In this document: one piece after another, positions 6,308 to 13,689 of the stretch
Numbering within the stretch: position 1 is the first letter of the stretch
Layout: each line of letters begins with the position of its first letter
NCBI GenBank assembly: GCA_964401385.1
Contig: CAYNYF010000043.1
Span: 1-35,619, forward strand
Length of the DNA stretch: 35,619 nt
Source of the DNA: CAYNYF01 sp964401385
GTDB lineage: Bacteria; Planctomycetota; Phycisphaerae; SM23-33
Direction: 5' to 3'
The notes under the pieces: model-generated
The model's database searches: none
Told to the model about the DNA's origin: nothing
The model's input: the letters and a program-made list of their open reading frames with translations, nothing else
Program-made: the position numbers and the translations under genes

Positions 6308-9139
6308 ATGACCGCGAATGATGCGACAGGAATAGGCCTGCTCTCTCCGGATGAAGCCTGGACCGTGCCCGCCAATGGTGCGCCACCCACCTTGCCATCC
6401 TACGAGGAGATAGCGTGCGCTGATGAGCTTCGCGATCCGCAGGCTTTGTTCCGCCGGCTGGAAGACAGAGACTGGGCGTTCACCGATGACGACACACAGT
6501 ATCTTCTGCACGACGCTCATCCGTATCCGGCCAAGTTCATTCCTCAGATACCGGGCGCCCTGATTTCCTTACTGTCTCTCCGTGGCGAGCTCGTTCTTGA
6601 CCCGTTTGGTGGCAGCGGCACAACCGCACTTGAGGCCGTCCGGCTCGGCAGACGAGCCATGAGTGTGGATGCCAACCCGCTAGGGGCACTACTGGGGCGC
6701 CTGAAGACGACACGCCTGTCGCGCGAAGATCTCCAAGACATTCGTTCGGTATTCTCCGCCTTGAGGACGCGGCTGCCAAGCCTCATGAATGATCCGAAAC
6801 GGCTCGTGGCCGAGTTCCAAGCCTTTGTCCCTGACATCCCAAACATCGACAAGTGGTTTCCAGTAACATCGCGCGGGGAGCTGGCCCTGATCTGCGCTCA
6901 CATCGCCCGGATCACTCATGACGCAGCGAGGGTCGTATGCCAAGTGGCCCTATCACGGTCCGTCCTGAAGGCCTCCTTCCAGGACTCTGAGACGCGATAC
7001 GCGAGCAAGCCCCGGAACGTCCCGCCAGGCGCGACGCTGCGGGCATTCTTAAGCTCTCTGCGCCTGGTTGCGCAGAAGGTAGCCGAGACCTCGGCAGAGC
7101 TCCGGTACGGCGTCGCGAGCTTCTTAACGATGGACTGCCGGCATCTGGACAGACGGCACTTGGAGAACCGGTCCGTCGACCTTGTAGTGACTTCTCCTCC
7201 CTATGGTAATGCGATGGACTACCATCTGTATCACAGGTTCCGGTTGTTTTGGCTCGGGTTCGATCCCCGCAGACTCGCCAAGATCGAGATAGGATCTCAC
7301 CTTCGGCACCAAAAAGAGCGTACTGGCTTCCCTGACTACATCGACGACATGCGCCCGTGCATGGAGCACATTTTCCGTGTGCTGAAGCCTGGGAGGTATG
7401 CTGCGTTGGTTGTCGGAGACGCCATCTACGAAGGGACTCAGTACGATTCGGCCAGCGCACTGGGCGACATCGCCAAGGAGGTGGGTTTCGAGAAGGTAGG
7501 CACCATAACAAGGAAGGTCCACGAAACGAAACGGTCCTTCCTTGCTGCCGGTCGGAGAGCCATTGAGGAACGAATATTGCTCATGCGCCGGCCTACGGCC
7601 CTTTCTGCTGTCCGGCTGATCCCGCCGCAGTACAAGCTCTGGCCCTACGAGCAGGTCATCCGTAAGCGGGAGGTTAGCCAACTGCTGGGCCGAACGCGAT
7701 GCGACGATGAAGGCGCGATTGTGGCGAAATCTGACTGCTACGCAGCAGTGAGGGCCCGAAGACTGGTTTTCACCCACACCATCGAACTGGATGGACATAC
7801 GGAGCACACATGGCAAAAGATCCTTGAGAACGGTCTCGGCGATGATCCGGCCACGAGGAAGGATCCGAAGTACGTGACCCACGGTCTGCATACCTACAAG
7901 GGGAAGTTCTATCCACAGCTTGCCAAGGGCCTAGTGAATATCTCCGGCGTTCCCCAAGGTGCCAAGGTGCTGGATGCGTTTTGCGGTAGTGGGACGACGG
8001 TCCTGGAAAGCTACTTGAATGGGCTCGAAGCCTACGGATGCGACATGCACCCCTTGGCCGCCAAGATCTCTCAGGCAAAGGTGGGTGTCCTCGATCTGGA
8101 CCCACTCCTTGTGTCAGAAGCCTCGTCGCTTCTTGTCTCAAAGATCTCTGACCCCAAGGAACGTGCGCCGAAGGCCACCAGCCAACTTCCTGAGTCCGGG
8201 CTTGACGAGATCTTCAGTTGGTTTCCAGAGCCAGTCGTGTACAAGCTGAACCAGGTTCTTGATGCGATCCGACAAGTGAGCACCGGCGTCCTTCAGGACT
8301 TCTTCGAGGTGCTGTTGAGCGATCTGGTCAGGGAAGTGTCTCAGCAAGACCCCTACGATCTCCGCATTCGCCGGCGCAAGAAGCCGTTGACCGACGCTGA
8401 CGTCCCCGGCCTGTTCCTCGCGCGCCTCAATGCGCAGATCAACCGCCTCGAGAAGTTCTGGTCCAATCGAGGCTACTGCCCCTACCACTTCCGGAGACCA
8501 TCTATCATAGCAGGAGACGCCCGGCGGAGTGAGACCTTCGCTCAGCTTGGGCTCTCTGCGTCCCAAGTCGATCTCCTACTGACGAGCCCGCCGTACGCAA
8601 CGGCTCTCCCGTACATCGACACGGACCGGCTTTCCCTGCTGCTGCTGTTGGGTATGACCGGTTCTGATCGACGTCCCCTCGAGAACGACCTGACGGGCTC
8701 ACGAGAGATTCGTCTTAGGGATCGCAGAACTCTCGATCAGGCAATCGTTGACGGAATCGATGATCTGCCAGAGGATGTCGTCGGCTTCGTCGAAGACTTA
8801 TACGCGAAGAACTCCGACGGGTCCGTCGGATTCAGGCGACGGAATCTCCCCGCCTTGCTGCTTCGTTTCTTCCGAGACATGAAGGCGGTGCTGCAGAACT
8901 GCAGAGGGCTGATGAAACCGGGCGCGGAAGCGATGATCGTCGTTGGTGATAGCTACACGGTGGTTGCCAAAACGAGGCGGTACATTCCCACGACCCAGTT
9001 CATTGAAGCGATCGGCGAAGAGCTAGGCTTTGAGCGACTCCAGAGAATCCCCATCACTGTGACGACAGATAATCACAAGCATGTGAAGAACGCCATAACA
9101 CAGAACGGCGTTATCCGCCTGCGGAAGCCACTCCGATAG
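6308..9139 (+). CDS. Double-domain DNA methyltransferase
   Basis: A 943-residue protein with two complete amino-methyltransferase modules in tandem. Module 1 has HPYPAKF (71-77), the SAM-binding DPFGGSGTT (98-106) and catalytic TSPPY (295-299). Module 2 has an HTYKGKFYPQL block, DAFCGSGTT (556-564) and TSPPY (759-763). TSPPY is typical of enzymes methylating exocyclic amino groups (N4-cytosine, sometimes N6-adenine). SAM motif before catalytic motif is the alpha/gamma-like order. The ~190 residues between them in each half could hold target-recognition segments. ATG 6308 is preferred over an in-frame TTG at 6287 because AGGGAG lies 6 bases upstream. Base composition is visibly less GC-rich than secA or the giant gene. 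It ends 9 bp from the end of a convergent PLD-type nuclease gene. Modification half of a restriction-modification pair is the best reading. Confidence 0.88.
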   Translation: MTANDATGIGLLSPDEAWTVPANGAPPTLPSYEEIACADELRDPQALFRRLEDRDWAFTDDDTQYLLHDAHPYPAKFIPQIPGALISLLSLRGELVLDPFGGSGTTALEAVRLGRRAMSVDANPLGALLGRLKTTRLSREDLQDIRSVFSALRTRLPSLMNDPKRLVAEFQAFVPDIPNIDKWFPVTSRGELALICAHIARITHDAARVVCQVALSRSVLKASFQDSETRYASKPRNVPPGATLRAFLSSLRLVAQKVAETSAELRYGVASFLTMDCRHLDRRHLENRSVDLVVTSPPYGNAMDYHLYHRFRLFWLGFDPRRLAKIEIGSHLRHQKERTGFPDYIDDMRPCMEHIFRVLKPGRYAALVVGDAIYEGTQYDSASALGDIAKEVGFEKVGTITRKVHETKRSFLAAGRRAIEERILLMRRPTALSAVRLIPPQYKLWPYEQVIRKREVSQLLGRTRCDDEGAIVAKSDCYAAVRARRLVFTHTIELDGHTEHTWQKILENGLGDDPATRKDPKYVTHGLHTYKGKFYPQLAKGLVNISGVPQGAKVLDAFCGSGTTVLESYLNGLEAYGCDMHPLAAKISQAKVGVLDLDPLLVSEASSLLVSKISDPKERAPKATSQLPESGLDEIFSWFPEPVVYKLNQVLDAIRQVSTGVLQDFFEVLLSDLVREVSQQDPYDLRIRRRKKPLTDADVPGLFLARLNAQINRLEKFWSNRGYCPYHFRRPSIIAGDARRSETFAQLGLSASQVDLLLTSPPYATALPYIDTDRLSLLLLLGMTGSDRRPLENDLTGSREIRLRDRRTLDQAIVDGIDDLPEDVVGFVEDLYAKNSDGSVGFRRRNLPALLLRFFRDMKAVLQNCRGLMKPGAEAMIVVGDSYTVVAKTRRYIPTTQFIEAIGEELGFERLQRIPITVTTDNHKHVKNAITQNGVIRLRKPLR

Positions 9140-9148
9140 CAACACCGC

Positions 9149-10381
9149 TCAAATCCAGCCGAACTTCCTCGCCACTGTTTTCCCGCCAGAAGGCATGGTC
9201 TGGTTACAAAGCGCGAGATGGGCATTATACCGCGGACCCCCTGGCACGTAGATCTCGATGTCGTAGTCTCTGACGTCCTCTGCCTGGCGCATTACCATGA
9301 CAGAATACTCGGGAGCAGCCCGACACACTTCGGGCGGCACAGTGATGCGGATCTCTGACTTGGTAGCGTAGTAGACGGTGTTAAGATTCCATCCGTCGTA
9401 GCGCATGGCCGCCTTGCCCTTGTCATCGTAAACAACGATGGTGACAACGGGATCCGGAACCCGTTGAGGGTACGTGGGATTCGACGCCTTCTTCGGTACG
9501 GTGTGGCCGGTAAACGGCCAACCGAAAAAGGCGGGATCCTGATCGATGGCGGTCTTGCTAAGGAAGATCTCGCCGTTGTGGTGAGGAATGATTTGGATGA
9601 CCAATACCTGGGCACCCAGGCTGGACCCGGCAGCAAGAGGCGCCTTTGCCATCTCTTTGCCGAGCTTTGCGTTGGCTGCAGCCTTCTTCATCTCGGCAAC
9701 GATGCCGTCCCTAGGGACTACGCTGGGCGGCACAACCGTTAGCTTAGGGACAGCCAGTTTCTTGCGGCTCTTCGGTGATCCTTTCCCTTGTTCTCCCGCT
9801 CCGCTTGCCGGGCGCCTCATGCGGCTCTCTCCCGGGACGATGTCGGCGGCGACCAAATCGGCGAGAAGGTCAGCGGTAAGGGGCGTAGCGCTGCCAGCAG
9901 CATCCTTCCAGCACTCGAGTATGCTTGAGAGGACATCTGTCTCGTCAGGAAGCGCCAAGCCGATCTTCACATATGTCTCTAGATTCGTCTCCGTGCCTCC
10001 CACCGTCAGATTATTCGAGCCGATGTAGGCAACGCCTCGCGTTGCCCCGGCGAAGACGTACATCTTTGGATGAAAGGTCGGGCTGAATGGTGCGACGGAA
10101 GCGTAGACGACGCGGACTTCGCTGAAGTGCTCCATGGCGAATTCGAGGGCCTCGCGGCTGGTGCCGCGTTGGTCCAGGCCGAAGACCGCCCGCAATGCGT
10201 TGCCCCGCGAGCGCCACCTTCCGATTTCCTTAGCCAACCTGAGGAGCGGCCCCAGCTTCGCAAAGGCGGCGATGAACCAGAACTCATCCAAGTCTTTGCT
10301 GCTAAGGCCGGTACGCAGCTCGTGAATGAGCCTGAGCTTGCCAGTGGGCTGGTCCGTGGGTTTGAGGAAGGAGAGTTCCAT
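9149..10381 (-). CDS. PLD-family (HKD) restriction endonuclease candidate
   Basis: A 410-residue protein with a single phospholipase-D-type nuclease motif: HPK with His104 and Lys106, then GSNNLTVGG starting near residue 121 and NLE. Known family logic: BfiI and NgoFVII-type restriction enzymes and Nuc use one such motif per chain and dimerise to form the active site. The C-terminal ~200 residues contain PHHNGEIFLSK, a WPFTGHTVPKK stretch and a beta-rich tail ending ARKFGWI. This could be a DNA-recognition domain, as BfiI has a B3-like one, but that is inference. ATG 10381 has GGGAG about 8 bases upstream; the frame extends 16 codons further without a better site. Convergent to, and composition-matched with, the double methyltransferase. 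A DNA repair nuclease is the alternative. Confidence 0.75.
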   Translation of the reverse strand: MELSFLKPTDQPTGKLRLIHELRTGLSSKDLDEFWFIAAFAKLGPLLRLAKEIGRWRSRGNALRAVFGLDQRGTSREALEFAMEHFSEVRVVYASVAPFSPTFHPKMYVFAGATRGVAYIGSNNLTVGGTETNLETYVKIGLALPDETDVLSSILECWKDAAGSATPLTADLLADLVAADIVPGESRMRRPASGAGEQGKGSPKSRKKLAVPKLTVVPPSVVPRDGIVAEMKKAAANAKLGKEMAKAPLAAGSSLGAQVLVIQIIPHHNGEIFLSKTAIDQDPAFFGWPFTGHTVPKKASNPTYPQRVPDPVVTIVVYDDKGKAAMRYDGWNLNTVYYATKSEIRITVPPEVCRAAPEYSVMVMRQAEDVRDYDIEIYVPGGPRYNAHLALCNQTMPSGGKTVARKFGWI

Positions 10382-10564
10382 GGCCGATCTCCCGTAAGAA
10401 GCATTCTGAGCACGGGCAGAGCATAGCATGTGGAGGCTTCCTTGAACAGCCCCTGGATCGGCACGGGGGCACCGCCGGTCCGGCTCGGCCCCGAAGAGCG
10501 GCTGGACGCCCGAACCGTGGCAAAGGTCATCAGCGGTCCCTTCGATATCCTTCCCTGATCCGGC

Positions 10565-10655
10565 CGGAGGTTGGACAAAGCCGCGGGGGGGCGATATGTT
10601 TGCTCCCCGCGCATCGGCGGGGGTGTGGAGCGGACACAGGCGATGACGGAGCGAG
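10565..10655 (+). repeat. Duplicated promoter-like element, copy 1
   Basis: About 91 bp, closely similar to 13604-13689. It contains TTGGAC (10571-10576) and TATGTT (10595-10600) 18 bp apart, then TGCTCCCCGCGCATCGGCGG, GGAGCGGACACAGG and ATGACGGAGCGAG. The hexamers are kept or nearly kept while the GC-rich spacer differs. In the other copy the ATG starts the UroD-like gene; here the frame closes after 15 codons (10644-10691). It lies in the 473-bp gap between the nuclease and the flavoprotein gene. The rest of that gap, 10382-10564, shows nothing recognisable. Confidence 0.75.
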
Positions 10656-10686
10656 GTTCAGGAACTGGTTGGGCAAGGCCGAGGGA

Positions 10687-10839
10687 ATGAAACGGGATGC
10701 GCTGTACGGCAGGCTGTTGGCGGCGGCGAGCGAGATAGGACAGGCAAGTGAAAGGCTGGCGCGGCTGCTGAGCGAGCTGTACGGCGTCTGGCCGGAGAAG
10801 CGCGCCGGGCACCGCGCCCATGGCAATCGGGCCGAATGA
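10687..10839 (+). CDS. Small helical ORF, doubtful
   Basis: A 50-codon frame (MKRDALYGRLLAAASEIG...) predicted to be mostly helical, ending 15 bp before the flavoprotein gene. Its ATG overlaps the TGA of the 15-codon frame opened by repeat copy 1 (ATGA). The purine stretch GAGGGA abuts the ATG and is too close for a good ribosome-binding site. It could be a real small protein, a leader, or the remnant of a gene duplicated together with the element; short similarity to the UroD-like start (GTT.GGCAAG.CCGA) hints at the last. Confidence 0.25.
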   Translation: MKRDALYGRLLAAASEIGQASERLARLLSELYGVWPEKRAGHRAHGNRAE

Positions 10840-10854
10840 GCCGGGAGGCGGAGT

Positions 10855-12258
10855 ATGTCGGACCCTGTGTATGACGTGGCCGCCTTGGGAGGCGGCCCTG
10901 GGGGCAACGCCGCAGCGCTGGCCGTGAAGCGGCGCGGCGGCACCGCCTGCGTCGTCGAGCAAGCGTACCTCGGGGGCAACTGCCTCAACGCCGGGTGCAT
11001 GCCCACCAAGGCCATGCTCGCCGCCTCCGACGAGTGCTGGCGGGCGAACCACGCCGAGCGGTTTGGCCTGCGCGGCTCGCGGTGCGCCGCCGACGGGCGC
11101 GCCGTGATGGGCCGCGTGGCTGAGGTCGTCCGCGCCCTGCGCGAGCGCGACGAGGCGGGCATGGCTGCGCGGGTGGAGGTCGTCCGCGGGGGCGGGCGGC
11201 TCGACGGGCCCAACGCCATCGTGGTCCAGACCGCCGAGGGGAGCAGGCGCGTCGAGGCCCGGAACGTGGTGATTGCCACGGGCGCCCGCCCGGTCAAGCC
11301 GTCCTTCCTGCCGTGGCAATCGCCGCGGTTGATGACGACCGAGGAAGCCACCGTCGCCGACGGCCTGCCCGAGAGCGCGCTCGTCATGGGCGGGGGGGTC
11401 ATCGGCTGCGAGTTCGCCACGATCTATGCCGAGCTGGGCGTCCCCACGGTCCTGGTGGAGGTTCTGCCGCGGCTGCTCTCGACGCTCGGCGGCGACGCCT
11501 CCGCGGCGGTGGAGAAGTCTCTCGGCCAGCGCGGCGTAGAGTTGCTGCTCGGTCGAAGGCTGACCGGCATGACCGCCACCGAGGAGGGGGTGACGGCCGA
11601 GTTCGAAGGCGGCGACAGCCGTCGAGCCGCCGTGGCGCTGGTGGCGGTTGGGCGGCAGGCGAACATTGAGGACATCGGGTTGGACACGGCCGGTATCGGG
11701 GTCGCCGATGGCATCATTCCCGTGGATGACCGTTGCCGTACCAATGTCCCAGGCGTCTACGCCGTCGGCGACTGCGCCGAGAAGCAGCAGTACGCCCACC
11801 TCGCCGAGCGGATGGGCGTCGTCGCGGGCGAGAACATCATGGGCGGCGACCTCGCGGACGACCGCACCGTGGTGCCGGCCGGTGTCTATACCCACCCGGA
11901 GGTCGCCGCGGTCGGGCTGAGCCGGAACCGGGCGAAGGAGCGTTTCGGCCGCGTGAAGGTCCTCCGCTACGCCTACCGCAAGAGCACCGCCGCGCTGGTT
12001 TACGGCGAGATGGATGGGCAGGTGAATGTCATCGCCGACCCGGAAACGGGGGTCATCCACGGGGCCCTCTGGATCGGCCGGCACGCCACCGACCTGATCC
12101 ACGAGTTTGCTCTGGCGATGCGCCATGGGCTGAGGCTGCAGCAGCTCTACCACACAATCCACGCCCACCCGACCTTCCAGGAGGCGGTGACGGTGCTGGC
12201 GCGCTCGTGGATCGCTCAGGCGATAAGGCAAAAGGGAAGCACCCATGAGACGGCGTGA
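10855..12258 (+). CDS. lpdA: Dihydrolipoyl dehydrogenase-type flavoprotein
   Basis: A 467-residue class I pyridine nucleotide-disulphide oxidoreductase. Seen: FAD-binding GGGPGG near residue 12, redox disulphide motif GGNCLNAGCMPTK with Cys43 and Cys48, NAD-binding MGGGVIGCEFATIYAELG, the second FAD motif ending VYAVGDCAE, and the dimerisation-domain His438-Glu443 dyad in HPTFQE. This set fits dihydrolipoyl dehydrogenase, which reoxidises lipoyl groups of 2-oxoacid dehydrogenase or glycine-cleavage complexes with NAD. No E1, E2 or gcv gene is nearby, so the partner complex is unknown and the symbol is tentative; other disulphide reductases of the family remain possible. GGGAGG at 10843-10848 supports ATG 10855. 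Its 3' end overlaps the next gene by 14 bp, indicating co-translation. Confidence 0.87.
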   Translation: MSDPVYDVAALGGGPGGNAAALAVKRRGGTACVVEQAYLGGNCLNAGCMPTKAMLAASDECWRANHAERFGLRGSRCAADGRAVMGRVAEVVRALRERDEAGMAARVEVVRGGGRLDGPNAIVVQTAEGSRRVEARNVVIATGARPVKPSFLPWQSPRLMTTEEATVADGLPESALVMGGGVIGCEFATIYAELGVPTVLVEVLPRLLSTLGGDASAAVEKSLGQRGVELLLGRRLTGMTATEEGVTAEFEGGDSRRAAVALVAVGRQANIEDIGLDTAGIGVADGIIPVDDRCRTNVPGVYAVGDCAEKQQYAHLAERMGVVAGENIMGGDLADDRTVVPAGVYTHPEVAAVGLSRNRAKERFGRVKVLRYAYRKSTAALVYGEMDGQVNVIADPETGVIHGALWIGRHATDLIHEFALAMRHGLRLQQLYHTIHAHPTFQEAVTVLARSWIAQAIRQKGSTHETA

Positions 12259-13123
12259 ACTCGACGCCAGAACGGGGCCCAGCGTAAGGGAGTTCCTGCG
12301 TTACTACGTGTTGGTGCTACTCGAAAGCAAGCAGTTAACAAGCCGGGGCATCATTGGAAAGATCCAGGGCGAAAGCGCCTGTAACCGCGATTATCGAGCT
12401 TCGGGACAGCTATCGGTAGATGAGCAAGAGCTTGGTCGGGTCCTCGAGCAGCTCGAGAAGAACGCCCTGACCAGCCCTGCTGGTGCAAAGTGGCGCCTCA
12501 CCAGGCAGGGCCGCAGAAAGATCCAGATTTACAGGAAGCAACAAAGGCAGTGCCCGAACGGCAAAGAAAGGGCAGCAAAGCTGCTGCTGAAGTGGATGGG
12601 GCACTGCGAGCCCGGCGAGCGGGTCCTGGACGTGGGCACGGGGGAGGGTTACTTGGCCTTCAAAGTCGCCGATCACGGCTGCTTAGCCCTGGGCATAGAT
12701 TCCGGATCGTTCGACTATTCAAAAGACAGCGTCAGGAAGGCAAGGCAAAAAGCAGAGGACACGGGTGGACAGGTCGAATTCCTGCGAAGGTCCGTCACGA
12801 GCCTCAGGGGAAGAGACGGGAGTTTCGATTACGTAATTACCAGCCAGGCTATTCACTGCATGAAGGACCAGCACCGATGCGTCAAGGCCATATACCGCCT
12901 TCTCAAGCCGGGCGGGAGTTTCCTGTGCATGGACTTCGCTGTCGGGCTCAAAGGGTTTTTGCAGCACGGTTGGCATGCTTTCCTGGGGATCTCAAGAGAA
13001 GAATGGAAGGTGCTGCTGCCGCAATGCGGATTTGAGGAATCGCGGTTGCGCACAGTGTGTGATTATCTGGTAGTCATGGCGCGTAAGGACTCAAGAGCGA
13101 GGCAATCTGTCGAGGGGTCATAG
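12245..13123 (+). CDS. Winged-helix / SAM-dependent methyltransferase fusion
   Basis: A 292-residue protein. Residues ~10-100 look like a winged-helix DNA-binding domain of the PadR type (REFLRYYVLVLLESKQLTS, then LGRVLEQLEKNAL and WRLTRQGRRKIQIYRK). Residues ~105-285 are a class I methyltransferase with the SAM motif VLDVGTGEG (127-135), FDYVITSQAIHCM and RLLKPGGSFLCMDF. The substrate is unknown; a regulator with a small-molecule methyltransferase domain is one possibility. It overlaps the flavoprotein gene by 14 bp with AGGGAAG before its ATG, so the two form an operon. Its 3' end overlaps the end of the opposite-strand gene at 13074 by 50 bp, so one of the two stops could be mis-set, though both frames read well. 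Confidence 0.78.
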   Translation: MRRRELDARTGPSVREFLRYYVLVLLESKQLTSRGIIGKIQGESACNRDYRASGQLSVDEQELGRVLEQLEKNALTSPAGAKWRLTRQGRRKIQIYRKQQRQCPNGKERAAKLLLKWMGHCEPGERVLDVGTGEGYLAFKVADHGCLALGIDSGSFDYSKDSVRKARQKAEDTGGQVEFLRRSVTSLRGRDGSFDYVITSQAIHCMKDQHRCVKAIYRLLKPGGSFLCMDFAVGLKGFLQHGWHAFLGISREEWKVLLPQCGFEESRLRTVCDYLVVMARKDSRARQSVEGS

Positions 13124-13355
13124 CCGAAGGCTGCGTGGACACGACGGGTTGGGACTTCGAAGGCTCCCCCTCTCTGCTGGGTGGGTTAAGTTCGTCCAAG
13201 GGAATGAGGGGGAGAGGCGTTCGTTTCACCTGAGCCACGGCTGGGGTGGCGGGCTGCGCGTGGGGGGTATCGCCCGACCCGCTCCGGGGCCTCCGCGCCC
13301 AGGGGACAAGGACCAGGGCGAGCGCTACTGCGAGCAGCAACCCTCCCCCACGCAT
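13074..13355 (-). CDS. Membrane-anchored Pro-rich protein, probable 3' part of a split gene
   Basis: A 93-codon frame beginning MRGGG, then a single hydrophobic segment (LLLAVALALVLVPWA), Arg-rich stop-transfer residues and a Pro/Ser-rich tail. It overlaps the upstream zinc-ribbon frame by 31 bp in another phase. Adding one G to the G5 run (minus strand, 13345-13349) would fuse the two into a ~142-residue zinc-ribbon/TM protein, an architecture frequent in Planctomycetes. The separate ATG has no convincing ribosome-binding site. No function is recognisable for the tail. Confidence 0.5.
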   Translation of the reverse strand: MRGGGLLLAVALALVLVPWARRPRSGSGDTPHAQPATPAVAQVKRTPLPLIPLDELNPPSREGEPSKSQPVVSTQPSAMTPRQIASLLSPYAP

Positions 13356-13501
13356 GACCCTATGAAGACCGCCCTGCCAGTCTTGCGCTTAGGCACTGTG
13401 CAGGTGTGCTTGCAGAGCGGGCACTGGTCCTTCCGCCCCGCCATCGAAGACGGGCTTTCCAGCGTGGCCCCGCATTTCGGGCACTTGTACTTGATCATCA
13501 T
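13325..13501 (-). CDS. Zinc-ribbon protein, probable 5' part of a split gene
   Basis: A 58-residue frame starting MMIKYKCPKCGATLE, with two CxxC knuckles (CPKC and CPLC, 18 residues between them) that make a classic treble-clef/zinc-ribbon module, followed by basic PKRKTGRAVF. It ends in an odd Cys-rich GEGCCSQ tail produced after the G5 run, which suggests a frameshift into the wrong phase. Such ribbons usually sit at the cytoplasmic N-terminus of planctomycete membrane proteins, which fits the hydrophobic segment encoded in the next frame. ATG 13501 is chosen because longer versions (from 13558) add a non-conserved leader. Confidence 0.6.
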   Translation of the reverse strand: MMIKYKCPKCGATLESPSSMAGRKDQCPLCKHTCTVPKRKTGRAVFIGSCVGEGCCSQ

Positions 13502-13603
13502 CGCACCCCGATCCTGAACATGGCCCGGGACCGCCGAAAGGCAACTCCCGGCATGCAATAATTCTACGAGGAACTACCCCGGATCGTAAGGGTAGGAGCT
13601 GGG

Positions 13604-13689
13604 CGGAGGTTGGACAAAGCCGCGCCCGGCCGATATCTTTGCTCCCCGCGCATCGGCGGTGGAGCGGACACAGGCCATGACGGAGCGAG
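13604..13689 (+). repeat. Duplicated promoter-like element, copy 2
   Basis: 86 bp, partner of 10565-10655. TTGGAC at 13610-13615 and TATCTT at 13634-13639 (18-bp spacer) form a plausible promoter; the element continues into the first codons of the UroD-like gene (ATG 13677). The spacer is CGCGCCCGGCC here against a G7 run in copy 1, so the hexamers are better conserved than the spacer. Confidence 0.75.

Noticed and set aside
10006..12246. A 746-codon minus-strand frame over the flavoprotein gene and nuclease start
   Set aside because: It crosses two well-supported genes in other frames and its sequence is low-complexity; the flavoprotein motifs settle the strand.
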